DNA from: an uncultured Oscillospiraceae bacterium
Lineage (GTDB): Bacteria > Bacillota > Clostridia > Oscillospirales > Oscillospiraceae
Assembly (NCBI GenBank): GCA_910584045.1
Contig: CAJTYO010000045.1
Location: forward strand, 1-22,512
Length of the DNA: 22,512 nucleotides
Reading direction: 5' to 3'
The stretch's first letter is position 1, and each line of letters opens with the position of its first letter. The translations under genes and the position numbers were made by a program. The notes beneath the pieces are model-generated. The model was given only the letters and a program-made list of their open reading frames with translations. It was not told the DNA's origin and ran no database searches. Below, piece by piece: positions 14,069 through 22,512 of the stretch.

Positions 14069-16701
14069 GCCTCGCCTCCCATGGCGGCGGCGGAGCGCTC
14101 CAACTGGGCGATGAGCGCGCGCAGCTTCTCCGCCTGCTCCCGCTGGTTCTGGACGATGTGGGCGGGGGCCTTGGAGGTGAAGGCGTCGTTGTTCAGCTTG
14201 GCTTCGATGCCCTTTAAGTGGCCCTCGGCCTTGGCTTTCTCCTTGGCGATGCGCTCCAGCTCCTGGGCGACGTCCACCAGCTCCGCCAGGGGCATGAAGG
14301 CCCGGGCGGCGTGGGTGATGACCTCCACCATGCCCTGAGCGGCGGGGGCGGCGTCCGTCACGCGGACCTCGCTGGCCCCGGCCAGGCGCTGGAAGAAGGG
14401 CGCGCCGGCGGTGAAGACCTCCCGGCGGTCCGTGACCACGGTCAGCTGGACCTTCCGGCCGGGGGCCACGTTCATCTCCGCCCGGCGGGTGCGGATCGCC
14501 CGGATGAGGTCCATAATCTCCTCCATAGCCGCCTCCTCAGCCGGGAAGGAGCGGGACTGGTCGTACACCGGCCACACGGTTTTCATCAAAAACTCGCTCG
14601 CCTCGCCGGAGACGTGGGGCAGGGCCTGGTAAATCTCCTCCGTGATGAAGGGCATGAAGGGATGGAGGAGTTTGAGAAGCTGGATCAGGACATAGCAGAG
14701 GACGTTCTGGGCGCTCTGGGCGCCATCGCCCTGCATCCGGGATTTGGTCAGCTCGATATACCAGTCGCAGTAGGTGTCCCAGATGAAGTCGTAGACCTTG
14801 GCGGAGGCCACGCCCAGCTCGTAGGCGTCCAGATTCTCCGTCACTTCCTTGATGAGGGTGTTCAGCCTGGAGAGGACCCACTTGTCCTCCAGCTCCAGGA
14901 CCTCGGGGAGCTTCACCTCGTCGATGGTCAGATTCATAAGGACGAACCGGCTGGCGTTCCAGATCTTGTTGGCGAAGTTGCGCATAGCTTCGCACTTCTC
15001 CACGTAAAAGCGCATGTCGTTTCCGGGGCTGTTGCCGGTGATGAGGTTGAAGCGCAGCGCGTCCGCGCCGTACTTGTCGGCGATCTCCAGGGGGTCGATG
15101 CCGTTGCCCAGAGATTTGGACATCTTCCGGCCCTTGTCGTCCCGGACCAGACCGTGGATCAGCACTTTTTCGAAGGGGAACTTCTTCATCTGCTCGCAGC
15201 CGGAGAAGATCATCCGGGCGACCCAGAAAAAGATGATGTCATAGCCCGTGACCAGGACGCTGGTGGGGTAGAAGTAGTCCAACTCCGCCGTTTTCTCCGG
15301 CCAGCCCAGGGTGGAGAAGGGCCACAGGGCGGAGGAAAACCAGGTGTCCAGCACATCGGGGTCCCGCTCGATGCTGGCGCTGCCGCACTTGGCGCACTTT
15401 GTGGGGTCGGTCCGGTCCACGGTGATGTGACCGCAGTCGGCGCAGGTCCAGGCGGGAATCTGGTGGCCCCACCACAGCTGGCGGGAAATGCACCAGTCGT
15501 GGACGTTTTCCATCCAGTTGGTGTAGGTCTTGGAAAAACGGTCGGGGATGAATTTCACCTCGCCGTCGTTGACAACCCGCAGGGCCTCCTCCGCCAGCGG
15601 AGCCATCTTTACGAACCACTGGGCGGAGATCAGGGGCTCCACGTCGTTCTTGCAGCGGTAGCAGGTGCCCACGCTGTGGCTGTATTCCTCGGTTTTCACC
15701 AGACAGCCCTGCTCCTCCAGGTCCCGCACCACGGCCTTGCGGCACTCATAGCGGTCCATACCGTTGTAGGGGCCACCGTTTTCGTTGATCTTTCCGTTGT
15801 CGTCGATGACCCGGATGGTCTCCAGGTTGTGGCGAAGCCCCACCTCGAAGTCGTTGGGGTCGTGGGCGGGAGTCATCTTTACCGCGCCGGTGCCGAAGCC
15901 CAGCTCCACATACTCGTCGGCCACGATAGGAATCTCGCGGTTCATGATGGGCAGAATGCACTTCTTGCCCACCAGGTGCTTGAAGCGTTCATCCTCCGGA
16001 TTCACGGCCACGCCGGTGTCGCCCATCATGGTCTCCGGGCGGGTGGTGGCCACCACCAGGTCGCCGGACCCGTCCGCCAGGGGATAGCGGATATACCACA
16101 GATGGCCGGGTTTGTCCGCGTACTCCACTTCCGTGTCGCTCAGGGCGGTGACGCAGTGGGGGCACCAGTTGATGATCCGGCTGCCCTTGTAAATGAGGCC
16201 CTTATCGTACAGCTCGCAGAAGGTCTCCCGGACGGCCTTGGAGCAGCCCTCGTCCATGGTGAAGCGGGAGCGGTCCCAATCGGCGGAAATGCCCAGTTTT
16301 CTCTGCTGCTGGACGATGCGGGAACCGTACTTGGCCTTCCAGTCCCACACACGCTCCAAAAACTTTTCCCGGCCCAGGTCGTAGCGGGTCAAACCCTCGT
16401 TTTTCCGCAGCTCCTCCTCCACCTTGATCTGGGTGGCGATGCCGGCGTGGTCCGTGCCGGGGAGGTACAGGGCCTCATAGCCCTGCATCCGCTTGTAGCG
16501 GATGAGCATATCCTGGAGGGAGTCGTCCATGGCGTGGCCCATGTGGAGCTGGCCGGTGACGTTGGGGGGAGGCATGACAATGGCGAAGGGTTTCTTCTCC
16601 GGATTGGGGGCCGCCTTAAAGCAGCCCGCGTCCAGCCAGGATTGGTAGATCTTTCCCTCCACCTCCTGGGGCTCATAGGTTTTTGGCAGTTCTTTTCTCA
16701 T
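14065..16701 (-). CDS. valS: Valyl-tRNA synthetase
   Basis: ValS charges tRNA-Val with valine in the cytoplasm and edits mischarged threonine. The 878-residue protein is of normal length. The class I signatures are present: PPPNVTGQLHMGH, with HMGH at 53-56, and KMSKS at 526-530. A zinc ribbon with cysteines at 420, 423, 436 and 439 precedes DVLDTWFSSALWPFSTLGW, as in many clostridial ValS. The C-terminal 65 residues form the coiled-coil arm (LVDVAQELERIAKEKAKAEG, then QREQAEKLRALIAQLERS) that clasps the tRNA. The ATG at 16699-16701 has AAGGAGA upstream. Control comes from the Val T-box about 760 bp upstream, with ycxB and a gene remnant in between. Confidence 0.98.
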   Translation of the reverse strand: MRKELPKTYEPQEVEGKIYQSWLDAGCFKAAPNPEKKPFAIVMPPPNVTGQLHMGHAMDDSLQDMLIRYKRMQGYEALYLPGTDHAGIATQIKVEEELRKNEGLTRYDLGREKFLERVWDWKAKYGSRIVQQQRKLGISADWDRSRFTMDEGCSKAVRETFCELYDKGLIYKGSRIINWCPHCVTALSDTEVEYADKPGHLWYIRYPLADGSGDLVVATTRPETMMGDTGVAVNPEDERFKHLVGKKCILPIMNREIPIVADEYVELGFGTGAVKMTPAHDPNDFEVGLRHNLETIRVIDDNGKINENGGPYNGMDRYECRKAVVRDLEEQGCLVKTEEYSHSVGTCYRCKNDVEPLISAQWFVKMAPLAEEALRVVNDGEVKFIPDRFSKTYTNWMENVHDWCISRQLWWGHQIPAWTCADCGHITVDRTDPTKCAKCGSASIERDPDVLDTWFSSALWPFSTLGWPEKTAELDYFYPTSVLVTGYDIIFFWVARMIFSGCEQMKKFPFEKVLIHGLVRDDKGRKMSKSLGNGIDPLEIADKYGADALRFNLITGNSPGNDMRFYVEKCEAMRNFANKIWNASRFVLMNLTIDEVKLPEVLELEDKWVLSRLNTLIKEVTENLDAYELGVASAKVYDFIWDTYCDWYIELTKSRMQGDGAQSAQNVLCYVLIQLLKLLHPFMPFITEEIYQALPHVSGEASEFLMKTVWPVYDQSRSFPAEEAAMEEIMDLIRAIRTRRAEMNVAPGRKVQLTVVTDRREVFTAGAPFFQRLAGASEVRVTDAAPAAQGMVEVITHAARAFMPLAELVDVAQELERIAKEKAKAEGHLKGIEAKLNNDAFTSKAPAHIVQNQREQAEKLRALIAQLERSAAAMGGEA

Positions 16702-16728
16702 GGTATTCTCCTTTATCTTGTTTTATCG

Positions 16729-16945
16729 TTATGTGGTCATCTTTTCCCGGAGATAGGGCGTGAATTCCGCCGCGTCTCCTGGGGTCAGGTCTTTCTTTTG
16801 CAGCAGCAGGGCTTGCCCCCGCCATAAAGCAGCAGCCATAGCCGCTCCGTCTCATAAATGGCGGTCGTTCCGCCGTAAGGAACCGCGTCCGCCTTTTCTC
16901 CCATAAGGATAGAGACGCCTGCCCCGTCAAATGTTCCGCACCGTC
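16729..16945 (-). pseudogene. Remnant of a second YcxB-like gene, frameshifted
   Basis: The gap between ycxB and valS still encodes a recognisable C-terminal piece of a YcxB-type domain in two frames. The first part reads ILMGEKADAVPYGG, TTAIYETERLWLLLYGG, and then meets a five-G run near 16820. Moving by one frame there, it continues QALLLQKKDLTPGDAAEF, TPYLREKMTT, stop at 16729-16731. The elements AIYET...WLLLY and KKDLTPGD parallel MICET...YFLFY and KDGFVQGT in the intact neighbour. No N-terminal membrane part and no clear start are present, so this looks like a decayed tandem copy. A sixth G in the run would restore the frame, so a sequencing error or slippage should be considered. Confidence 0.55.
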
Positions 16946-17439
16946 AGGCCGGTTTTCTGGCTGATGAACTCCCGGAAGGCCATGGCTGTCCCCTGAACAA
17001 AGCCGTCCTTGGCGTAAATCTGACCCAGGTTGCGGTCCAGGTAAAACAGAAAGTAGTCCGGCGTTTCGCAGATCATCCGAATCTGGTCGTAGGTGAAGCG
17101 GCTGTCGGAGGCCTTGCTGACATGGGTATAGCCCTCGGGGCCAAAGGAGGCCGTCACCTCCCGCGCCTCGGGCAGGACATGCTTTGCGCGGAAGCGCCCG
17201 TTCAGCCGGTCCTCCCAGAAGACGATAACCAGCAGGAACAGCGCCAGGGCCCCGTTGAGCCACCACCGGCTGTCTCCCACCCGAAGGGATACCCAGGCGA
17301 AAAAGACGTTCAGCGCAATAATCAGCACCGCCATGACGCGAACCATCCGGTTCCTGTTGCGCCGCACGGTCTTTCTGGCTCCTCTGGACAGGGCCGCCAG
17401 CTCCCTGCCGCCAATCGCGGTCCGGTTCACAAATTCCAT
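16927..17439 (-). CDS. YcxB-like membrane protein
   Basis: A 170-residue protein with two predicted membrane segments at about 33-53 and 58-76, preceded by a strongly basic stretch (GARKTVRRNRNR). These are followed by a cytoplasmic YcxB-type domain with FTYDQIRMICETPDYFLFYL and IYAKDGFVQGTAMAFREFI. The family's function is unknown. The ATG at 17437-17439 has AGGGGGTG upstream and lies about 20 bp after the T-box terminator. It is therefore the first gene of the valine-responsive transcript, which is odd for an uncharacterised membrane protein. The C-terminus ends shortly after the domain, and the gene directly abuts the remnant of a related copy. Confidence 0.8.
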   Translation of the reverse strand: MEFVNRTAIGGRELAALSRGARKTVRRNRNRMVRVMAVLIIALNVFFAWVSLRVGDSRWWLNGALALFLLVIVFWEDRLNGRFRAKHVLPEAREVTASFGPEGYTHVSKASDSRFTYDQIRMICETPDYFLFYLDRNLGQIYAKDGFVQGTAMAFREFISQKTGLTVRNI

Positions 17440-17459
17440 TGGATCACCCCCTCTGCCAT

Positions 17460-17490
17460 AAAAAACGCCCCGGACAATTTTGTCCAGGGC
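17460..17490 (-). terminator. Attenuator of the Val T-box
   Basis: On the minus strand GCCCTGGACA pairs with TGTCCGGGGC (17467-17490), followed by GTTTTTTAT. It is the terminator alternative of the valine T-box and lies just before ycxB. Confidence 0.88.
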
Positions 17491-17697
17491 GAATCGTCTT
17501 TGATCCGTGGTACCACCTGAATTCCCCCGGGTGAACCGGGGACGCTCGGCCTCTGTAACGGGAGGACCCGCCGCCCCTTACTTATTCGGGGGCAAAGCTC
17601 CGGGGCGACTTCGGCTCGCGCTTCACAGGACCTTGCACCATCCGGCCCCTCTCTGCGCATCCGCAGCGAGCGTACTGCTCCCCATCACAGCTGTTTT
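17460..17697 (-). promoter_or_regulatory. T-box riboswitch with GTC (Val) specifier, controlling ycxB-valS-ATPase
   Basis: On the minus strand stem I has AGTA at 17673-17676, and GCTCGC (17666-17671) pairs with GCGAGC (17614-17619). The specifier loop is GAAGTCG, with GAA at 17610-17612 and the codon GTC at 17607-17609, a valine codon as expected upstream of valS. The AGAGAG bulge sequence lies near 17650. A stem III (CCCCGG/CCGGGG type) lies near 17525-17545. The T-box AGGTGGTACCACGG is at 17505-17518; its variable T pairs with the discriminator A of tRNA-Val. Codon, discriminator and downstream gene agree, so this is a firm call. The T-box core is almost identical to that of the symporter leader. 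Confidence 0.94.
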
Positions 17698-17706
17698 CAC
17701 ATGTAT

Positions 17707-17735
17707 AGTATAGCGAATAGAAAATGGTTTGTCAA
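17707..17735 (-). promoter_or_regulatory. Sigma-A promoter of the valine operon
   Basis: The minus strand reads TTGACA (17730-17735), 17 bases, TATACT (17707-17712). The start of transcription should be near 17700, immediately ahead of the T-box stem I. Confidence 0.88.
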
Positions 17736-17776
17736 GAGCGGCAGTAAAAGGAACAAAAGAGAGCTTTCTGCGTGGA

Positions 17777-17810
17777 AATCCCCCCAAGGGCCGAAGCCCT
17801 TGGGGGGATT
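17777..17810 (-). terminator. Terminator of the S-layer gene
   Basis: A 15-bp perfect stem (17777-17791 with 17796-17810) that on the RNA of the minus strand is closed by a C(UUCG)G tetraloop, 31 bp after the S-layer stop. The T-run that follows is short (GATTTCC), but the stem is unusually stable, which fits a very highly expressed transcript whose 3' end must be protected. Confidence 0.8.
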
Positions 17811-17840
17811 AACCTTATGCTAAGGGGTTATGCGAGGGAA

Positions 17841-20800
17841 TCAGGGAGTGGTGGTGTCGCTGATCGTCAGGTTGCCGTCAGCAGTGACAGGACCCCAGTT
17901 AACGGTGACGCCGGAAGTAGTGGTCGTGCCATCGGTCACGGTAATACTCGCAGTCGCACTCTGGGTGCCAAACACCACGTTGGTGCCGGACAGAACCTGA
18001 AGAGAAGCGGTACCGCCCACAACAGGAGCCGCAGGATTGGCGCCAACCGCAGCGGTAAGAGTACCGCCGGTCACGATCTGGTTCGTGATGCTCAGCGTGC
18101 AGACCTGAGTGAGGGTAACGGTCATGCTAGCTGTAACCGCAACATTAGCAGTTGTAGCAGCCGCAGTCGGATCGCTGCCGGTCACGAACGGAGTGTTAGC
18201 CTTGAACGTGAGGGTAGTGCCGGGAACAACATTATTCACAGTACCGCCATTGGTAACAGGCTCCCAGGTGGCGCCGTTATCTCTGGAGACAACCAGACTG
18301 GTAACAGTACCAACAACGTTGGTGGTGACAGTTGCGCCAGCGGTGCTCAAAGTGTTAACAACGATCGTAACAGGCAGAGAGCCGTTGGTCACATTGGCGG
18401 GCAGACTGTAGTTACCAGCGGTAGTACCCAGCGCCTGAACGCTCTCGCCGAGGAGCTGATAGCCCACACCGGTCACAGAATAGCCCGGCTTAGCCTCAAC
18501 GGTGAAGTTTACAGCAGCGTTGCCATAAACATTACCGCCGACGTTGTCAGTGAGGCCGGTATTGGGAGCGTTGAACTTAACGTCCGCCGCAGTACCAGCG
18601 CCATTAGTAACGCTCACGCCGACAGACAGGCTCTTGTCGTTAGTCTCGGTGATATACAGATCACTGTTCTTTTTAACAGTGAAGCTGTAGCTCAGGCAGT
18701 TATTACCGCCGATGACCTCGTGGGTGCCCGTCAGAATCTCGGTGCCAAGCTTGACCTCATAGGACTTGTTGGCAGCGGGCTGGAAGTACACCTTGTACGT
18801 AGTGCCGCTCACGTTGGTCACGGTAGCAGCGTCGGCAAAGATCCGAGCGGTAGTAGCGTCGCCGCCAGTCACCAGAGTGACAGCAGGCGCACCGGCAGTG
18901 ATATGAGCGGTCAGAGTAGCGGGAGCCTTCGCATACTTAACAGTGATGACGTAACTACCTGTAGTAACAGGAGCCACAATCCCTGCAGTGGAAGTTGTTC
19001 CGCTGATGGTCCAGTAACGAGAGCCAGGGGTGCCAACAGCACCGTTCACCGTAATGCCAGCAACGCCGGTAGAGGTTAGATACGGGACGTCAAGGATGTA
19101 ATTATCATCCGTGGGAGCCAGCTTGAGGAGCTCTTCCTCGGTCAAGGTCAGAAGGCCGCCGTTAGCAACATACTTGGTGACGCTCTTCTCCTGAGGCAGG
19201 CCGGAGGTCTGGATGGTAACAGGAATCGTGCCGTCGCTCACGGGAGCCTGGCTGTCAAGGATGTCCTGATACAGTGTCTTCAGCCAAGCGGGGACGGTCC
19301 AATCCATCTTACCGTCGCCGTTGTCGTCACGCTCGGTAACGTCAACCACGAAGGCCAGCTCGTTCTTAGCCTGGTTGTAGACCCAGATCAGGCTGTCGCC
19401 GTTGTGAACGTCGCTGCGATGCAGAACATTATTCAGATCCAGCTTCTTGGCATAGGTGTTGCTCAGCTCGGTGTAGACGCGGTAGAAGGGAACCTCGTCA
19501 GAAGAACCGAACTTGATGTCAATGGCGTGATCCTGGACAAAGCCGGTCTTTGTGGTGTTGACGTCAACGTACTGGCTGCCCACGAGCTCCTCGATACGGG
19601 TGACCGTACCGGCGTAGATGCCGTAGTCGTTGAACTTCTCGGTAATCTTCTTGGCGTCGCCAACGGTCAGGTTGCCGGCCTCGTCCATAGCGGTACGATA
19701 CAGGCGATAGAAGCCGAGGGTGCTGGCGCTCCAGGTAGCGTTACCCCAGGAGATGTCGGACATACCAGCCTTGGGAACGATGCCCAGCTGAGCGAACTTG
19801 CCGTTGTCGGGCTGGAGGGCCTTCCACTGGTTGTTCAGAGTGTCAGCATAGCGGATGTAGCCGCTGGTCTCATAGGGATTGTAGTAAGCCAGGGAAATGC
19901 TCTCGTAGTCGTAGTCGAGACGGCTGGTCTCGATGACCACCACGTCGGCAACCCAGTAATCCTGGCCGTCAACATCGGCGCGGGTATTGTGGGCCACGGC
20001 GTAAGCGGCGCGGATTTCCTCAACACGGATGCTGGGCAGATCAGCGTAACCGACCTTGTACAGGATGTCCTTCTCACCGCCGGGAACGACGATGTAGAAC
20101 TCGGTTTCGGTGGTCGCGTCAACGTAGGTGTTGGCGTTGGTGTTGTAGTAGTTGTTGTATTCCTTGTCGATGTGGAAGTGGCGGATGCCGGGCTTCACAA
20201 CCAGATCGGTGGGATTGAGAGCCACGCCGGCGTCGGACTTGGTCAGATCCAGCTGGACATAGTCCTCAGCGTAGACGGGATAGATGCCGGTGCCGTTCTT
20301 GATAGCGCGGCCAGCGGCGAACCAAGCCTCAGCGGCGATCTCGTTGGCGCTGTTGGCCTCCATGAACTTGGCCATCAGCTCGGCCTTGGTGCCGTGGGTG
20401 AACTGCTTGACGCCGCCCATGTCGGAACCAAGACGGAACACCTGAGCGCCGGTAGCGCGGTCGGCATACAGCTTGGAAGCGGAGGACAGGGTCAGGGTGT
20501 CGCCGGTCTCGATGTAGGAAGCAACGTTGGTGAAGCTGAAGGCCTTGTCAGCCGCAGTGTCGCCGTAGTTGAACACGCCGGCAGGGCCGCCGGTAGCGGC
20601 GTCATAGGCAGCGCGCAGCTCCATATCGGTGACAGCACGCGCCCAAGCGGTCTCAATGCTCTTCACCAGGTTGTTCGTCTTACCAGTGAAGACGTTGGGC
20701 TCGCCCATGAAGGAGCCGTCAATACCCAGGTGGGCAACGGCGGGCTGCAGGTAGTTGGGGTTGTTGGTGGGAGCGTTGGAGATAACGCCGCCAGTAACAC

Positions 20801-22512
20801 CAATGCCGGTCCAGCCGCGCAGGCCGTAGGTCCAGGTGTATCTGTTGAAGAAGGGGCTGTTCTTGACGACCTTCTCCACCACGTCGGCGTCAGCGATCTT
20901 GACCTCGGCGGTCAGGATGTTGCTCTGGACGTAGTTGCCGTTCTTGTTCACGCCGGGATACATCTCGGTCAGCAGGGCATACTTGTGGCCCTGAGCCAGC
21001 TCGTAGGAGCGGACATAGCCGTACTCATCCAGATACATGTTGTACTGGGTGGCCTGGGCCATCTGCATGATGTCCTCATCCATCTTGGTCTCGTTGTCGA
21101 TGCCGGACTGGCCCTTCTCATCGCCGCCAGCCAGGGTAACGGTGACCTTCTGGAAGTTCTTGGTGTTGACGGTGTCCGTCACGATCTCAGCGGGCCAGAT
21201 GGACAGCTTCTTGTCGATGACGGTGTAGTTGACCACGGTGCCCTGGGCGATCTTGTCGGCCTCGGGGCTGTAGCGCAGGTTGCCCTCGGGATAGTCGGAC
21301 AGAGCCAGGCTGTTGAGCAGCAGGTCGTTCTTGTAGTTGCCGACGACCTTATCCTGGGTGTACTCAATCTTCAGGACGTAATCGGCGACGCCGTCGAGGT
21401 CGTTATCGACGATGCGCAGGCTGTTGCCGATCTCGCACTTGGTGATCTTCTTGAAGTTCTTGTCAGCAGTGAAGTACTCAGCGGTGAAGTCAGGCCAGCT
21501 CATGGTGTCGGAGTAGTCCTTAGTCATGGTGGTGCCGACGTAGACTTCGCCGATCTCATAGCGGGCGATGTTCTGATCGGGGTTGATGGCATAGCGGTTG
21601 GCGGTGTAGAAGATATCCTTCATGATCGCCTGATCGTCAACCGTGATGTCTCTCTCGGGCTGGATGGTGACAATCCACACGCGATCGCCGGCAGCAGCAG
21701 TGCCGCTGACGACCTCCACGGGCTTATAGCTCGCGGTGTTCAGGCCAGTGATGTACTTGATGTAATCAGCCTTGGTGGAAGCGGTGATGAAGCCGTAATC
21801 CACAGCATCCTTGAGGCCCTTCTCATTCACGCGATAGCGAATGATGTACTTGGAGGTAGCATAGTCCTCCCAAGCCTTGGCGTAGTTGATGAAGTACTCG
21901 GTCTTGTCAGCGGTGTCGTCAAGCTTCAGACCCTTGGTGTCGGCCAGCTTCTCAACAGAGGGCCACTCCTGGTTGCCCTTGCCGCTGTTGTTGACGCCCT
22001 TGCCCTCGTTGTAAGCAACGGTGTTCAGGCCGTCGTCAGCAATGGTCAGGACCTTCTTAGCGCCGGTCTTGTTGGCGATGTAGGCAGTGTGACGCAGACC
22101 CACAGCGTCCAGATCGGTGGCATAGCTCAGGGTGAGGGTGTCGCCGACCTTGGAGGTGGCGTCGATCTCCTGCACCTCGGTGACCTCCAGCTTGGTGACG
22201 TTCTCATCCTCGACCTTGTTGCCGGTCAGGCTGGCCCACTGGTTGGACAGAATGATACCAGTGACCTGCTCCAGACCGAACTGGTCGCCGCCCAGGGTGT
22301 GGCCGTTGGGCTGATAGCTCAGGAGAGTGGTGTAGTCAACCTTGCTGGTCAGCAGGGCGTTGAACAGGATCTGAGCGACCATCTGACGGGGGGCGGGAGC
22401 GCCGTAGTCACCGGAGGTGACGCCCTTCAGAATGCCGATGCTCTCAGCCTTGGCAGCGGTCTGCAGCTCCCAGCCGTTGCCCTCGAACTCGCCGTTCTTG
22501 CCGTAACCCATG
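17841..22512 (-). CDS. Large SLH-anchored S-layer protein, 3' part, cut by window edge
   Basis: The last 1556 codons of a surface-layer protein; the N-terminus lies beyond 22512. The visible part starts inside what is probably the last SLH repeat (GNGWELQTAAKAESIGILKG, then GAPAPRQMVAQILFNAL), which in the family binds pyruvylated cell-wall polymer. The methionine at the window edge is internal. The middle about 1000 residues are rich in Tyr, Asn, Asp and Thr, without a recognised enzyme motif. The last 450 residues are Val/Thr/Gly-rich, with several Ig-like or InlB-B-like units such as VNFTVEAKPGYSVTGVGY and TTLTFKANTPF. No sortase motif or membrane anchor is at the C-terminus (ends in DTTTP). 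Codon choice in the 5' portion is strongly biased towards GAC, AAC, TAC, AAG and CTG, a sign of very high expression. The exact start and export signal cannot be seen. Confidence 0.88.
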   Translation of the reverse strand, partial: MGYGKNGEFEGNGWELQTAAKAESIGILKGVTSGDYGAPAPRQMVAQILFNALLTSKVDYTTLLSYQPNGHTLGGDQFGLEQVTGIILSNQWASLTGNKVEDENVTKLEVTEVQEIDATSKVGDTLTLSYATDLDAVGLRHTAYIANKTGAKKVLTIADDGLNTVAYNEGKGVNNSGKGNQEWPSVEKLADTKGLKLDDTADKTEYFINYAKAWEDYATSKYIIRYRVNEKGLKDAVDYGFITASTKADYIKYITGLNTASYKPVEVVSGTAAAGDRVWIVTIQPERDITVDDQAIMKDIFYTANRYAINPDQNIARYEIGEVYVGTTMTKDYSDTMSWPDFTAEYFTADKNFKKITKCEIGNSLRIVDNDLDGVADYVLKIEYTQDKVVGNYKNDLLLNSLALSDYPEGNLRYSPEADKIAQGTVVNYTVIDKKLSIWPAEIVTDTVNTKNFQKVTVTLAGGDEKGQSGIDNETKMDEDIMQMAQATQYNMYLDEYGYVRSYELAQGHKYALLTEMYPGVNKNGNYVQSNILTAEVKIADADVVEKVVKNSPFFNRYTWTYGLRGWTGIGVTGGVISNAPTNNPNYLQPAVAHLGIDGSFMGEPNVFTGKTNNLVKSIETAWARAVTDMELRAAYDAATGGPAGVFNYGDTAADKAFSFTNVASYIETGDTLTLSSASKLYADRATGAQVFRLGSDMGGVKQFTHGTKAELMAKFMEANSANEIAAEAWFAAGRAIKNGTGIYPVYAEDYVQLDLTKSDAGVALNPTDLVVKPGIRHFHIDKEYNNYYNTNANTYVDATTETEFYIVVPGGEKDILYKVGYADLPSIRVEEIRAAYAVAHNTRADVDGQDYWVADVVVIETSRLDYDYESISLAYYNPYETSGYIRYADTLNNQWKALQPDNGKFAQLGIVPKAGMSDISWGNATWSASTLGFYRLYRTAMDEAGNLTVGDAKKITEKFNDYGIYAGTVTRIEELVGSQYVDVNTTKTGFVQDHAIDIKFGSSDEVPFYRVYTELSNTYAKKLDLNNVLHRSDVHNGDSLIWVYNQAKNELAFVVDVTERDDNGDGKMDWTVPAWLKTLYQDILDSQAPVSDGTIPVTIQTSGLPQEKSVTKYVANGGLLTLTEEELLKLAPTDDNYILDVPYLTSTGVAGITVNGAVGTPGSRYWTISGTTSTAGIVAPVTTGSYVITVKYAKAPATLTAHITAGAPAVTLVTGGDATTARIFADAATVTNVSGTTYKVYFQPAANKSYEVKLGTEILTGTHEVIGGNNCLSYSFTVKKNSDLYITETNDKSLSVGVSVTNGAGTAADVKFNAPNTGLTDNVGGNVYGNAAVNFTVEAKPGYSVTGVGYQLLGESVQALGTTAGNYSLPANVTNGSLPVTIVVNTLSTAGATVTTNVVGTVTSLVVSRDNGATWEPVTNGGTVNNVVPGTTLTFKANTPFVTGSDPTAAATTANVAVTASMTVTLTQVCTLSITNQIVTGGTLTAAVGANPAAPVVGGTASLQVLSGTNVVFGTQSATASITVTDGTTTTSGVTVNWGPVTADGNLTISDTTTP
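22330..22512 (-). other. SLH domain (last repeat, partial)
   Basis: The first 60 visible residues of the S-layer protein follow the SLH pattern: a helix with W-E-L-x-T-A, then a GILKGVTSGDYGAPAPR turn, then QMVAQILFNAL. The order at this end implies that earlier SLH repeats lie beyond the window. Confidence 0.8.

Noticed and set aside
14218..16827. Long open frame of 869 codons on the plus strand opposite valS
   Set aside because: It is the GC-rich mirror of valS. The composition (Val/His/Gly/Leu-rich) matches no family, and valS is a certain gene on the other strand.
17772..19079. 435-codon plus-strand frame opposite the 3' end of the S-layer gene
   Set aside because: It begins inside the S-layer terminator. 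Its Ser/Gly/Asn-rich protein is the antisense of Val/Thr repeats.
22509..22511. The methionine codon at the right edge as the true start of the S-layer gene
   Set aside because: The residues following it are the middle of an SLH repeat, and no signal peptide is present, so it must be internal.

Overview
The window looks like chromosomal DNA from a GC-rich member of the Clostridia, most likely an Oscillospiraceae-type gut bacterium (the Flavonifractor / Intestinimonas / Oscillibacter neighbourhood). This is inferred from the whiA-yvcK-rapZ-murB cluster, two tRNA-sensing T-box leaders, consensus sigma-A promoters, Shine-Dalgarno sites and an SLH-anchored S-layer protein. I could not run a database search, so the genus is not established.

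Region 1 (1-7323, minus strand) is a housekeeping cell-envelope and replication cluster read leftward from a promoter at 7295-7323: murB, rapZ, a type II restriction-modification pair, yvcK, whiA, a COG1237 metallo-beta-lactamase-fold protein, and the 5' part of dnaE, which is cut by the window edge. The rapZ-yvcK-whiA trio is conserved in Firmicutes. Here it is interrupted by a BglII/BstYI-like endonuclease and an MT-A70 methyltransferase, spliced in so tightly that the methyltransferase stop overlaps the yvcK start.

Region 2 (7413-9049, plus strand) is one transcription unit: a perfect sigma-A promoter, a T-box riboswitch whose specifier is best read as Met (ATG), and a DAACS-family sodium:amino-acid symporter. 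The arginine that binds acidic substrates is replaced by alanine in this symporter. Leader and protein together point to a neutral amino acid, possibly methionine.

Region 3 (9157-12290, minus strand) holds a single 1028-residue gene. Its two ends resemble the conserved N- and C-terminal helices of flagellin, but they enclose more than 800 residues of helical, beta-rich and glycine-rich repeat sequence. It may have a sigma-D-like -10 element. This is the most unusual object in the window.

Region 4 (12294-17735, minus strand) is the valine operon: consensus promoter, T-box with a GTC (Val) specifier, a small YcxB-like membrane protein, a decayed second YcxB-like fragment, valS, and an ABC-class ATPase (COG3044) coupled to valS by an ATGA overlap. 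It ends in a strong terminator.

Region 5 (17777-22512, minus strand) is the 3' part of a very large S-layer protein gene, running off the right edge. It starts inside an SLH repeat and ends in Thr/Val/Gly-rich Ig-like repeats, followed by a 15-bp perfect stem with a TTCG loop as terminator. I saw no tRNA or rRNA genes, insertion sequences or CRISPR arrays.
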